Below are positions 54,346 to 62,634 of a DNA stretch of 64,000 bases, one piece after another (the stretch's first letter is position 1; every line of letters starts with the position of its first letter). Source of the DNA: Leifsonia xyli subsp. cynodontis DSM 46306 (GTDB lineage Bacteria > Actinomycetota > Actinomycetes > Actinomycetales > Microbacteriaceae); NCBI RefSeq assembly GCF_000470775.1, contig NC_022438.1, positions 930,001-994,000 on the forward strand, given 5' to 3'. The notes beneath the pieces are model-generated. The model saw nothing but the letters and a program-made list of their open reading frames with translations, had not been told where the DNA came from and ran no database searches. The translations under genes were made by a program, and so were the position numbers.

Positions 54346-55059
54346 ATGACGACGGCAGACAAGAGGCGAAGGGTCCTTCTCAAACTTTCGGGCGAGGCGT
54401 TCGGTGGCGGCCAGCTCGGGGTCAACCCCGACATCGTCAGCGGCATCGCGCGTGAGATCGCCCAGGCGGCCACGGATGTCGAGATCGCGATCGTCGTCGG
54501 CGGCGGCAATTTCTTTCGCGGCGCCGAACTGTCGCAGCGCGGAATGGACCGCGGGCGTGCCGACTACATGGGGATGCTGGGCACCGTCATGAACTCTCTC
54601 GCCCTCCAGGATTTCCTCGAGCAGGCCGGCGCGGAGACGCGCGTCCAATCGGCCATCGAGATGATGCAGGTCGCCGAGCCCTACATCCCCCTCCGTGCCG
54701 AGCGGCACCTGGAGAAGGGCCGTATCGTGATCTTCGGCGCCGGCGCCGGACTGCCCTATTTCTCCACGGACACCGTCGCCGCCCAGCGTGCCCTGGAGAT
54801 CACGGCCGATGTGGTTCTCGTCGCCAAGAACGGCGTCGACGGGATGTACGACGACGACCCCCGCACGAACCCGGATGCCCGCAAGATCGACCAGATCAGC
54901 CACCAGGAGGCGCTGAAGCAGAACCTCAAGGCTGTCGACTCCACGGCGCTCAGCCTGTGCATGGACAATGGCATGCCGATGCGCATCTTCGGCATGGAGC
55001 CCGCCGGCAACGTCACCGCGGCTCTGCTCGGCGCCGAGATCGGCACGCTCCTCGGCTGA
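54346..55059 (+). CDS. pyrH: Uridylate kinase (UMP kinase)
   Basis: PyrH phosphorylates UMP to UDP. The 237-residue protein has [80 protein letters not shown] and [27 protein letters not shown] hexamer (54308-54313) may be its -10, giving a leader of about 25 nt. It follows the tsf terminator, so pyrH-frr-cdsA is likely its own unit. Confidence 0.97.
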   Translation: MTTADKRRRVLLKLSGEAFGGGQLGVNPDIVSGIAREIAQAATDVEIAIVVGGGNFFRGAELSQRGMDRGRADYMGMLGTVMNSLALQDFLEQAGAETRVQSAIEMMQVAEPYIPLRAERHLEKGRIVIFGAGAGLPYFSTDTVAAQRALEITADVVLVAKNGVDGMYDDDPRTNPDARKIDQISHQEALKQNLKAVDSTALSLCMDNGMPMRIFGMEPAGNVTAALLGAEIGTLLG

Positions 55060-55109
55060 ACAGGCGGGCCCTAGACTAGACAACGATTCACCGATCTGAA
55101 GGAGTGACC

Positions 55110-55664
55110 GTGATCGCGGATGTGATTTCCGACGCCAGCCAGCGCATGAGCAAGACCCTCGAGGCGGCGAAGGAGGATTTCGGCACCGTGAGCGCTGGCC
55201 GCGCGAACCCTGCTCTCTTCCAGAAGGTGCTCGTCGACTACTACGGCTCGCCGACGCCGCTCGCGCAGCTGGCGGGGCTCCAGAACCCCGAGGCCCGCGT
55301 TCTGATCGTCACCCCGTATGACAAGGGCGCGCTCAAGGAGATCGAGAGGGCGATCGTCACCATGCCGAGCATGTCGGCCAATGTCGGCAACGACGGCGAA
55401 ATCGTGCGCGTCACCCTTCCGGAGCTCACCGAGGACCGCCGCAAGGAGTTCGTGAAGATCGTTCGCGGCAAGGGGGAGGACGCCAAAGTCGCGATCCGCA
55501 ACATCCGCCGGAGGGCGAAGGACGAACTGGACGCGCTGAAGGGCGAGGTCGGGGACGACGAGGTCGCCCGGGGGGAGAAGGAGCTGGAGGCCCTCACCCG
55601 GACGAACGTCGACCTCGTCGACGAAGCCCTCAAGCGCAAGGAAGCCGAACTCCTCGAGGTCTGA
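55110..55664 (+). CDS. frr: Ribosome recycling factor
   Basis: Frr splits post-termination ribosomes with EF-G. I start at GTG 55110, five nt after AAGGAG; GTG 55104 would overlap the ribosome site. The 184-residue protein reads [60 protein letters not shown] and [26 protein letters not shown] (55072-55077) is a possible additional -10. It is immediately followed by cdsA. Confidence 0.96.
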   Translation: MIADVISDASQRMSKTLEAAKEDFGTVSAGRANPALFQKVLVDYYGSPTPLAQLAGLQNPEARVLIVTPYDKGALKEIERAIVTMPSMSANVGNDGEIVRVTLPELTEDRRKEFVKIVRGKGEDAKVAIRNIRRRAKDELDALKGEVGDDEVARGEKELEALTRTNVDLVDEALKRKEAELLEV

Positions 55665-56654
55665 ATGAGCGAGGGGAGCGGCACCGGCACGCCGGCAAAG
55701 GGCAGACGAGGGAAAGCGCTCTCGCGCGAGGAGATCCGCGCCCAGGTGCAGGCGACCCGCGCCGATTTCGAGCGGCAGGTGCAGGCTCGCAAGGCGCAAC
55801 TGGACGCTACCAGCGAGAAGATCGAGCAGCGCGCCGGCCGCAATCTCATCCTCGCGATCCTGATCGGCCTGGCGGTCGGCGGGCTCGTCGTGGTGAGCCT
55901 GATCTTCATCAAGGAGCTCTTCCTCGTCTTCGGTGTGGCGATGGCGGGTTTTGCCGCTTTCGAGCTGACACAGGCGCTCCGGAGCGCGGGCCGGCGGGTG
56001 GCGCGCATCCCGACGGTGATCGGCGCCGTCGCGATCCTCCCGGCGTCGTTCCTCCTGCACGCGGGCGGGCAACTGGTCTCCCTCGCCGCGGGCGTGGCCC
56101 TGGTCATCGTCTGCCGGCTCGTCGAGGAGGCTTTCGCCGGCGCGGCGCGGCGCGGCGGCGGTGAACTCGTCCGGGATCTGACCTGGAGCGTCTTCGTGCA
56201 GATGTACGTGTCGCTGCTGGCCAGTTACTCCATTCTGCTGCTCGCGCAGGAGCACGGCGAGTGGTGGGTGCTCGGGTTCGTCATCGTCGTCGTGGCGGTG
56301 GACACCGGAGCCTACGTGAGCGGTCTGAGCTGGGGCCGGCATCCGATGGCGCCGACGATCAGCCCGAAGAAGACCTGGGAGGGGTTCGCCGGCGCGGGCG
56401 TCACCGCGGTGGCCGCGGGCATCCTGGTGTCGGTCTTCATGCTCGGGCAGACCTGGTGGTTCGGGATCGTCTTCGGTCTCGCGATGCTCCTCACCGCGAC
56501 CGCCGGAGACCTCGCAGAGTCCCTCGTCAAGCGGGATCTCGGGATCAAGGACATGAGTTCGTGGCTGCCGGGCCACGGGGGGTTCCTGGACCGTCTGGAC
56601 AGCATCCTGCCCTCGGCAGCGGCGGCTTACGGTCTCTTCCTCATCTTCTCCTGA
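55665..56654 (+). CDS. cdsA: Phosphatidate cytidylyltransferase
   Basis: CdsA makes CDP-diacylglycerol from phosphatidic acid. The ATG directly follows the frr stop. A hydrophilic N-terminal region of about 58 residues (charged, helical: EEIRAQVQATRADFERQVQA) precedes roughly eight membrane segments. The family signature lies in the C-terminal half: PTISPKKTWEGFAGAGVTAV, GDLAESLVKRDLGIKDMSSW and LPGHGGFLDRLDSILPSAAA. At 329 residues it is complete. Confidence 0.95.
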   Translation: MSEGSGTGTPAKGRRGKALSREEIRAQVQATRADFERQVQARKAQLDATSEKIEQRAGRNLILAILIGLAVGGLVVVSLIFIKELFLVFGVAMAGFAAFELTQALRSAGRRVARIPTVIGAVAILPASFLLHAGGQLVSLAAGVALVIVCRLVEEAFAGAARRGGGELVRDLTWSVFVQMYVSLLASYSILLLAQEHGEWWVLGFVIVVVAVDTGAYVSGLSWGRHPMAPTISPKKTWEGFAGAGVTAVAAGILVSVFMLGQTWWFGIVFGLAMLLTATAGDLAESLVKRDLGIKDMSSWLPGHGGFLDRLDSILPSAAAAYGLFLIFS

Positions 56655-56666
56655 CACAATGGACCG

Positions 56667-57203
56667 GTGAGCACCTTTCCCCGGAGCCCCAAGAAGCAGC
56701 TCGGATACGACATCGACGAGGTTGACGACTTCCTCGCATCGGCCCGGAACGCCTACGACGGCGCCGCCGGACTGACCGCAGAGGAGATCCGCCGCACAGC
56801 GTTCCCCATGAAGAAGGGCGGCTATTCCACCTCGCACGTCGATGCGGCGCTGGAACGCCTGGAGGACGCGTTCGCGGCCCGTGAGCGCGAGAATGCGCGC
56901 GCTGCGAAGGGCGATGCGGCCTGGTTCGAGGAGGCGCGCGCCACCGCGCAGGTCATCATCGACCGGCTCGAGCGGCCGCTGGGCCGCCGTTTCCAGCGGA
57001 TGAGCTTTCTCGCTCTCGGATACAACCGGCAGGATGTGGACCGCTTCTCTGCGCGCCTGGTGAAGTACTTCCAGGAAGGGCGTCCGATGAGCATCGAAGA
57101 AGTGAGGACGGTAACTTTCCGCGAGCAGCGCGGCGGCTACCGCGAAGCCCAGGTCGACCTCCTGCTGGACAGCGTCACCGACGTGATGCTGGCTGTCCGC
57201 TGA
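56667..57203 (+). CDS. Protein with two DivIVA-type domains
   Basis: A 178-residue protein from GTG 56667, 12 nt after cdsA. It has two copies of the short DivI1A motif: FPRSPKKQLGYDIDEVDDFL near residue 4 and FQRMSFLALGYNRQDVDRFS near residue 110. Each is followed by a parallel element (EIRRTAFPMKKGGYSTSHVD and EVRTVTFREQRGGYREAQVD). Unlike the full DivIVA/Wag31 it lacks a long coiled coil. Such proteins are found next to cdsA in this group and may act at cell poles; the function is not established. Confidence 0.85.
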   Translation: MSTFPRSPKKQLGYDIDEVDDFLASARNAYDGAAGLTAEEIRRTAFPMKKGGYSTSHVDAALERLEDAFAARERENARAAKGDAAWFEEARATAQVIIDRLERPLGRRFQRMSFLALGYNRQDVDRFSARLVKYFQEGRPMSIEEVRTVTFREQRGGYREAQVDLLLDSVTDVMLAVR

Positions 57204-57268
57204 GTCTGGTCGTTCCCTGAGGATGGGCATGGGTTCTTGGAAAGTCAGGATTTCTTGGTTATGGTGGT

Positions 57269-57985
57269 GTGATCGTGGGTAGACCAGAGACAACCGAGAT
57301 CATTCCGCTGAACCCGGCCAATCCGGTCGGAGTCGCTTTCAAGCGTTCTCATCGTCCACACATCCGCTCGCGCACGGCGATCTGGAGTTTTGCCTTCACC
57401 ACAGCAGTCGGTTTCGCCCTCGTCAATGTCGTTGACCCGTACTCGGGCGCGGCGGCCTCGCCCGCGTACGCCGGCACACTCCAGGCGATCGGCCAGACGT
57501 CGCGCTACGGCGATGCCCCCGTGCAGAGCCTGACAGCTCCGGACGCGCAGGGTCTGACCGTCACGCGGGACGCGGTCGGGGTCAAATCGCAACCGAAGCC
57601 GACCCCCACTCCCGTTCCCACCGCCGCGCAGAAGCCGTCATCCGCCGGGTCGAGCGGCGCACCCGCCGTCGGCGCCCCGGACCCGGGCTCCGCCCAGGCC
57701 ATCGCGTATCAGATGCTCCAGGCGCGGGGGATGGGCGACGACCAGTATGCCTGCCTCGTCTCCCTGTGGAACAAGGAATCCCACTGGAACGTGTCCGCCC
57801 ACAACAAGGGAAGCGGTGCGTATGGCATCCCGCAGGCCCTCCCCGGCAGCAAGATGGCCTCGGCCGGCCCCGACTGGCAGACGAACGCTGCCACGCAGAT
57901 CACCTGGGGGCTCGGCTACATCTCCGGCCGCTACGGAAGCCCGTGCGGCGCGTGGAGCCACTCCCAGTCCAGCGGCTGGTACTGA
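57269..57985 (+). CDS. Exported lytic transglycosylase-like protein
   Basis: The 238-residue protein starts at GTG 57269 (or GTG 57275) and has a non-classical N-terminus, then one hydrophobic segment (TAIWSFAFTTAVGFALVNVV) as signal or anchor. A Pro/Thr/Ser-rich spacer (KSQPKPTPTPVPTAAQKPSS) leads to a C-terminal lysozyme-like domain: YACLVSLWNKESHWNVSAHN with the catalytic Glu, SGAYGIPQALPGSKMASAGP and ITWGLGYISGRYGSPCGAWS. It is likely to cut peptidoglycan glycan strands or to serve as a surface aggregation factor. Confidence 0.88.
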   Translation: MIVGRPETTEIIPLNPANPVGVAFKRSHRPHIRSRTAIWSFAFTTAVGFALVNVVDPYSGAAASPAYAGTLQAIGQTSRYGDAPVQSLTAPDAQGLTVTRDAVGVKSQPKPTPTPVPTAAQKPSSAGSSGAPAVGAPDPGSAQAIAYQMLQARGMGDDQYACLVSLWNKESHWNVSAHNKGSGAYGIPQALPGSKMASAGPDWQTNAATQITWGLGYISGRYGSPCGAWSHSQSSGWY

Positions 57986-58003
57986 GCGTCCTAGACTGGG
58001 GGG

Positions 58004-58303
58004 ATGCCCCGCAGTAACCGTCCTCGTCGTCGTTCCGGCGGCGGTCATGAAGACGAGGAGAGCGGTCTGGACCGATTGCTCGCCGGCTGGCGGCGCATCG
58101 AGACACGGCGCGGCGCGGAGTGGAATGTGCAGCCGGTGTCGGTCACCCAGGCGCAGAAGACCTACAGCTGCCCCGGATGCGGTCGCGGGATCGTGCCCGG
58201 TGTGGCGCACATCGTGGCGTGGCGCGCGGACGGTGTGCTGGGAGACGCGGCCGACCTGGCCGCCCGCCGGCACTGGCATATCTCGTGCTGGCGAGCCGTG
58301 TGA
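58004..58303 (+). CDS. Small zinc-ribbon-like conserved protein
   Basis: A 99-residue basic protein whose ATG is 6 nt after TAGACT (57992-57997), suggesting a leaderless mRNA. After an Arg-rich start (PRSNRPRRRSGGGHEDEESG), the core TYSCPGCGRGIVPGVAHIVA and RRHWHISCWRAV provides CxxC and HxxxC pairs that could bind zinc. It resembles a short actinobacterial family often labelled ATP/GTP-binding, though no nucleotide motif is visible here. The hydrolase gene follows after 15 nt. Confidence 0.8.
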   Translation: MPRSNRPRRRSGGGHEDEESGLDRLLAGWRRIETRRGAEWNVQPVSVTQAQKTYSCPGCGRGIVPGVAHIVAWRADGVLGDAADLAARRHWHISCWRAV

Positions 58304-58318
58304 CGCAGAGGAGAGCGA

Positions 58319-59050
58319 GTGAGAACGGCCCCCACCGAGATCCGCGGCGGCGTCGAGCTGCCGGCACGGCGCGAGGACATCGAACTGCGCACCCGCGATG
58401 GACTGACGCTCCTGGGCGAGCTGGCGAGCCCGTTGGAACGCGACCCGCTCGCGACTCTCGTCACCCTGCACCCGCTGCCCACCGCGGGCGGGTTCATGGA
58501 CTCGCACATCCTGCGCAAGGCGGCTGGGCGCTTGCCTGCGCTCGCGGACATCGCCGTGCTGCGGTTCAACACGCGGGGGACCTCGTCGCCGCGAGGGCGC
58601 AGCCAGGGTGAGTTCGGGGACGGGATCCAGGAGCGGTACGACGTGGAGGCGGCGATGGCGTTCGTGGCCGAGCGCGGGCTTCCGCATCCGTGGTTGCTCG
58701 GCTGGTCGTTCGGGACGGAGCTCGCTCTCCTGTACGGCCGGGACTGTCCGGTGGAGGGTGTCATCCTGCTCTCGCCACCGCTGCACCGTGCCAAACCGGA
58801 GCACCTGGCGGCCTGGGCGGGGGACCAGCGGCCGATCGTGGCGCTCATCCCGGAGCACGACGACTATCTGCGACCCGCCGAGGCGGCGGAGCGGTTCCGT
58901 CCGCTGCCGCAGATCGAGTTGGTGACGGTCGCAGGCGGCAAACACCTCTGGGTGGGGGAGAACCAGACCCGGCGTGTGCTCGATGAGGTGGTGGCACGCC
59001 TGAACCCGGCTGCGGCTCCGCTGCCGACGCACTGGTCGCCGGCTCCGTAG
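58319..59050 (+). CDS. Alpha/beta hydrolase fold protein
   Basis: A 243-residue protein starting at GTG 58319, preceded by GAGGAGAGCGA. The fold is shown by TLVTLHPLPTAGGFMDSHIL, VLRFNTRGTSSPRGRSQGEF, the nucleophile elbow WLLGWSFGTELALLYG (catalytic Ser), EHDDYLRPAEAAERFRPLPQ (likely Asp) and VAGGKHLWVGENQTRRV (catalytic His). All triad residues are present. There is no signal peptide. Substrate unknown; an esterase or dipeptidyl-peptidase-like use is possible. Confidence 0.88.
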   Translation: MRTAPTEIRGGVELPARREDIELRTRDGLTLLGELASPLERDPLATLVTLHPLPTAGGFMDSHILRKAAGRLPALADIAVLRFNTRGTSSPRGRSQGEFGDGIQERYDVEAAMAFVAERGLPHPWLLGWSFGTELALLYGRDCPVEGVILLSPPLHRAKPEHLAAWAGDQRPIVALIPEHDDYLRPAEAAERFRPLPQIELVTVAGGKHLWVGENQTRRVLDEVVARLNPAAAPLPTHWSPAP

Positions 59051-59080
59051 CCTTCCGCCGTCAGGCCCAGCCTTCCGCGG

Positions 59081-60118
59081 TCAGAGCTCGTTCTGGCGCG
59101 GGACCACGACCTGCTTGATGATCAGCAGGATGGCGGCTGCGAACGGGATGGCGACGAGCGCGCCGAGGATGCCGAGCAGGGTGCCGCCGGCGAGAGCGGC
59201 CACGACGACGACCGCGCCCGGGACCGCGACAGCCCGGTTCATGATGCGCGGGCTGAGGACGTAGGCCTCGACCTGCATATAGACGATGTAGTAGACAGCG
59301 GCGGCGATCGCGGTGGGCGGTCCGGAGAAGAGGCAGACGAACACGATGATGACCGAGCCGGTGATCGTTCCGACCAGCGGGATCAGCGAGAAGAAGAAAG
59401 CGATCGACGCGAGCAGGATCGGGAACTTGGCGCCGATGACGCTCAGGAAGATCGCGGAGAGCACGCCGTTGACGAGCGCGAGCGCGACCTGACCCATCAC
59501 GTACTTGCCGACGGAATCGGTGATCTGGTCGCCGATTTCCGCGAAGCGGGAGCGGCGGGAGGCCGGCACCAGCTGGTAGCCCGCGCGCTTGATCGACGGC
59601 AGGGATGCGGTGAAGTAGATCGTCAGGATGATGACGATGATCACGCCGAAGGCGCCCTGGACGATCCCGATGCCGGTCTGCAGGACTTTGGAGGTGATGT
59701 CGGGGAGGTTCTGCTGCAGCCACTTGGTCACAGCGTCGATGTTCTGCTGGTTGACGATTGTCGGGAACTGGTGTTGCAGCGTGAGGAACCACTTCTCGGC
59801 GTCGCCGTTGCTCACCCAGGAGACGGTGTTCTGAACGAGCTGAGAGGCCTGGCCGACGGCGACCGGGACGATCGCCCAGATCAGGGCGACGAAAGCTCCG
59901 ATCACGATCACCAGGGTGGTGATCAGCGCGAGCCAGCGCGGAACCCTGTGGCGCTCGAGGAGGGCGATGAGCGGCTCGATGCCGAGCGCGAGGAAGAGTG
60001 CGGCGCCGATATAGGTGATGATCGTCGCGAGGCTGACGATGGAGGTCAGGATGAGGATCCCGAGCCCTACCCCGAGTGCCCCGATGAGACCAACGCGGAA
60101 TGGGTTCTGGATCTTCAC
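59081..60118 (-). CDS. AI-2E family (YdiK/PerM-like) membrane transporter
   Basis: From GTG 60118 the 345-residue protein has about eight membrane segments and the family pattern: GALGVGLGILILTSIVSLAT, AALFLALGIEPLIALLERHR, an extracytoplasmic helical region (NQQNIDAVTKWLQQNLPDIT), VIIVIILTIYFTASLPSIKR, FFFSLIPLVGTITGSVIIVF and AALAGGTLLGILGALVAIPF. Members have been proposed to export AI-2 or exchange Na+ and H+. It lies 22 nt downstream of the coiled-coil gene on the same strand and could share its transcript. Confidence 0.92.
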   Translation of the reverse strand: MKIQNPFRVGLIGALGVGLGILILTSIVSLATIITYIGAALFLALGIEPLIALLERHRVPRWLALITTLVIVIGAFVALIWAIVPVAVGQASQLVQNTVSWVSNGDAEKWFLTLQHQFPTIVNQQNIDAVTKWLQQNLPDITSKVLQTGIGIVQGAFGVIIVIILTIYFTASLPSIKRAGYQLVPASRRSRFAEIGDQITDSVGKYVMGQVALALVNGVLSAIFLSVIGAKFPILLASIAFFFSLIPLVGTITGSVIIVFVCLFSGPPTAIAAAVYYIVYMQVEAYVLSPRIMNRAVAVPGAVVVVAALAGGTLLGILGALVAIPFAAAILLIIKQVVVPRQNEL

Positions 60119-60140
60119 TGATTCGTCCCTATCTGGTTCG

Positions 60141-62450
60141 CTAGTCGTGCCGGGCTGCGCTGACGTGCTCCGCCTGCTGCAGCATGCCGCGCAGGTTCTC
60201 GAAGTAGCCTGCGACGGCTTCGCGCTCGATCCTAATCTGCGACAGGCGCTCTTCCGCGTCAGCGACCAGGCGTTGCGTCCGTTCTTCGGCATCTCCGATC
60301 AGGGAGGCGGCGCGCTCTTCGGCGTCGTGGACGATGTCAGCGGCGGTCTCCTCGGCCTCCTTTCGGGCCGATTTGATCGTCTCGCGAGCCTCCGACTCGT
60401 GGGCTTCGGCCTGGGCGCGGGCCTGCGCGGTGCGCTTGACCGCCTCCGCGAGCTGGACATTCGCCTCATCCAGGTACTTCTGCGTCTGGGCGACGGCCTC
60501 CTGGTGGCGGCTGAGGTGCTCCTTCTCGGCTTCGTCGCGGCGGGCGCGCAGTTCGACCTCCAGGTCGATCCGGGCCTGCTCGACCTCCCTCGTGTGCCGG
60601 TCGACCTCTTCGAGCGTTGTGGTGCGCAGGGTCACCAGTTCGGCATTCAGCTCGGCGCGTGCGGTCGCGGCCTCTTGGTCGAAAGCGGCCTGGCGCTCGG
60701 CGAGCTGGGCCTCGAGCGCGGTGGTGCCCGCGGCGATCTCGCGGGCGAGCTCGGCCCGGGCCTGCGCGCTGTCGCGTTCGAGGGCGACTCGGGCCCGCTC
60801 GGTCTCGTCGGCGAGCGAGATGCGGGTCTGCTCGGCCTCGCGGGCCAGCTCGAGGCGCTGCTGCTCGACGTCGTCCGCCAGCTGGTTCATGGTGGTCGCG
60901 CGCTGGTGCTCCAGCTCCACGGCGGTGCGGCGGATGTCCTCTGCGAGGGTGGATCGAGTGCGCTCTGTCTCCTCCGCGAGCGCTGAGCGGGTCTCCTCCC
61001 GATCGGCGGCCAGTTTGGCGGCGGTCTGCTCGATGTCGGCGGCGAGTCGCGACTTGGTCCCGCTGAGCTCGGCCTCCAGCGCCGATCTGGCCTGCTCAAC
61101 CTCGGCCTTCAGCCGGGACTTGGTCTGCTCGACTTCGGCGGCGAGAGCCGACCGGGTGGTGCTCACCTCGGCGTTCAGGGCGGAGCGGGTCTCATCGACC
61201 TCGGCCGCGAGACGCGCCTGTGCGGTGGTCACCTCCGCGGCGAGGGTGCTGCGCTCGCGGGACAGCTCTTCGGCGAGGGCGGACTTGGTGCTGGTGACTT
61301 CGTGGTCGAGCGCGGACTTTGTGCTGGTGACCTCCTCCGCCAGTTCGACCCGGGTGCTCTCCAGCTCTTCGGCCAGCTCTGCGCGCGCTGTGACCACCTC
61401 CTCGGCGAGGCGGGCGCGGGTCTGCTCGACCTCGGCGGCCAGCGCGCCTCTCGTCTGCTCGACCTCGGCGGCCAGCGCCTTCCGGGTCTGCTCCACCTCC
61501 GTGGCGAGAGCCTGGCGGGTGGTGGCGTCCTCGTTGGCGAGATCGGCTCGGGTCTGCGCCGCTTTCGCGGCGAGGTCGGCGCGCTGCGTCTCCACCTCGG
61601 CGGCCAGATCGGCACGGGCCTGGGCGGCATCGGCGGCGAGTCTGTCGCGGACCCGGGTCTGCTCGGCGGCGAGGGAGTCGTTCGTCTCGGCGACGTGACG
61701 CTCGAGCTCCAGAAGCGTTTGAGCGGCCTCGCGCTCGAAGTCGGGGCGGTCGTCGGCGAGGGCCTTCTCCAGCTCGCCGCGCCGGGAGGCGATGGTCCGC
61801 TCGAGGTCCGCCGCCTCGGCGCGCGCGGCGGCCGCCTCGCGGGAGGCGACCGCCTTCAGCTCGGCCGCCTCGCGGTCGGCTTCGGCGCGGACGGCCGCGG
61901 CCTCACGTTTGCTGGTCGCACGCAGCTCCGCGGCCTCCGTCGCCACAGCGCCGCGGATCGCGGCCGCCTCGCGCATGGCATCGGTGAGCAGCGTCTCTTT
62001 GCTGGTGCGGGTCTTGGCGAGCAGCTCGCTGGACTCGATCTGGGCGTCCTCGAGCAGCGTCGTCGCTCGCGCCTGAGCGTCGGCCAGCACACGCTCGGCC
62101 TGCTGGGCCGCCGACCGCTTGACCTTCTCGACCTCGGCGGCGACGCCGGCGCGCAGCTTCTCGGCGTCGATGTCGGCTTGCGCGATGAGGCGGGTGGACT
62201 GCTCCTCGGCGACGCGGAGCATGTTCTCCAGCTTGGTGCCGAGTCCAGAGTAGGTGGGACTGCCGACCTCTTCGATCTCGGCGTTCAACTCCTCGACGCG
62301 CAGCTGGAGACGTTTGATCTCCTTGGCCTGATCGGCGCTCTTGGTGTTCGACTTGATGAGTTCGCCGCGCAGGTCCTGGACGGTCTTGTCGACTTCGTCC
62401 TTGTCGTAACCGCGGAAGACCTGCGTGAAGTCCGATTCGTCGGTGGCCAC
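60141..62450 (-). CDS. Long coiled-coil protein with DivIVA-like N-terminus and ~32 hendecad repeats (Scy/FilP-like)
   Basis: From GTG 62450 (CAGGAG upstream) the 769-residue protein begins with a DivIVA-like segment, ESDFTQVFRGYDKDEVDKTV, then a coiled coil. Residues 260-611 (61673 down to 60618) are about 32 uninterrupted 11-residue units, each starting with Leu: LAAEVEQTRKA, LAAEVEQTRGA, LAAEVEQTRAR, LAEELESTRVE, LAEEVTSTKSA and so on; at DNA level these are 33-bp near-repeats. Such hendecad coils occur in Streptomyces Scy and FilP, which organise polar growth. The C-terminal part (DIVHDAEERAASLIGDAEER, EREAVAGYFENLRGMLQQAE) is typical of that group. It is probably a cytoplasmic scaffold at the cell pole. 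The AI-2E gene follows. Confidence 0.9.
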   Translation of the reverse strand: MATDESDFTQVFRGYDKDEVDKTVQDLRGELIKSNTKSADQAKEIKRLQLRVEELNAEIEEVGSPTYSGLGTKLENMLRVAEEQSTRLIAQADIDAEKLRAGVAAEVEKVKRSAAQQAERVLADAQARATTLLEDAQIESSELLAKTRTSKETLLTDAMREAAAIRGAVATEAAELRATSKREAAAVRAEADREAAELKAVASREAAAARAEAADLERTIASRRGELEKALADDRPDFEREAAQTLLELERHVAETNDSLAAEQTRVRDRLAADAAQARADLAAEVETQRADLAAKAAQTRADLANEDATTRQALATEVEQTRKALAAEVEQTRGALAAEVEQTRARLAEEVVTARAELAEELESTRVELAEEVTSTKSALDHEVTSTKSALAEELSRERSTLAAEVTTAQARLAAEVDETRSALNAEVSTTRSALAAEVEQTKSRLKAEVEQARSALEAELSGTKSRLAADIEQTAAKLAADREETRSALAEETERTRSTLAEDIRRTAVELEHQRATTMNQLADDVEQQRLELAREAEQTRISLADETERARVALERDSAQARAELAREIAAGTTALEAQLAERQAAFDQEAATARAELNAELVTLRTTTLEEVDRHTREVEQARIDLEVELRARRDEAEKEHLSRHQEAVAQTQKYLDEANVQLAEAVKRTAQARAQAEAHESEARETIKSARKEAEETAADIVHDAEERAASLIGDAEERTQRLVADAEERLSQIRIEREAVAGYFENLRGMLQQAEHVSAARHD

Positions 62451-62634
62451 TGTTGTTACTCCTGAAGGGTCTCTGGGGTGCCGGCAGAGCGCACCGGAGA
62501 CATCATACCGTCGGTAGGATACGCGCACAGGACTTGCGGTAGCGTGCAAGGGGACGGTTTAGACGCCTTTCAGGGTGCTCCAGTATCGTTCTGTGACTGT
62601 GTCCTTTCCCGCCCGGGCACACGAGGAGTTCTGT

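Noticed and set aside
55071..57293. A 740-codon minus-strand frame opposite frr, cdsA and the DivIVA-motif gene.
   Set aside because: Antisense shadow; no domain is recognisable and three supported genes cover it.
61302..62465. A 387-codon plus-strand Leu/Gly-rich frame opposite the hendecad gene.
   Set aside because: Mirror image of the repeat codons; no independent evidence for a gene.
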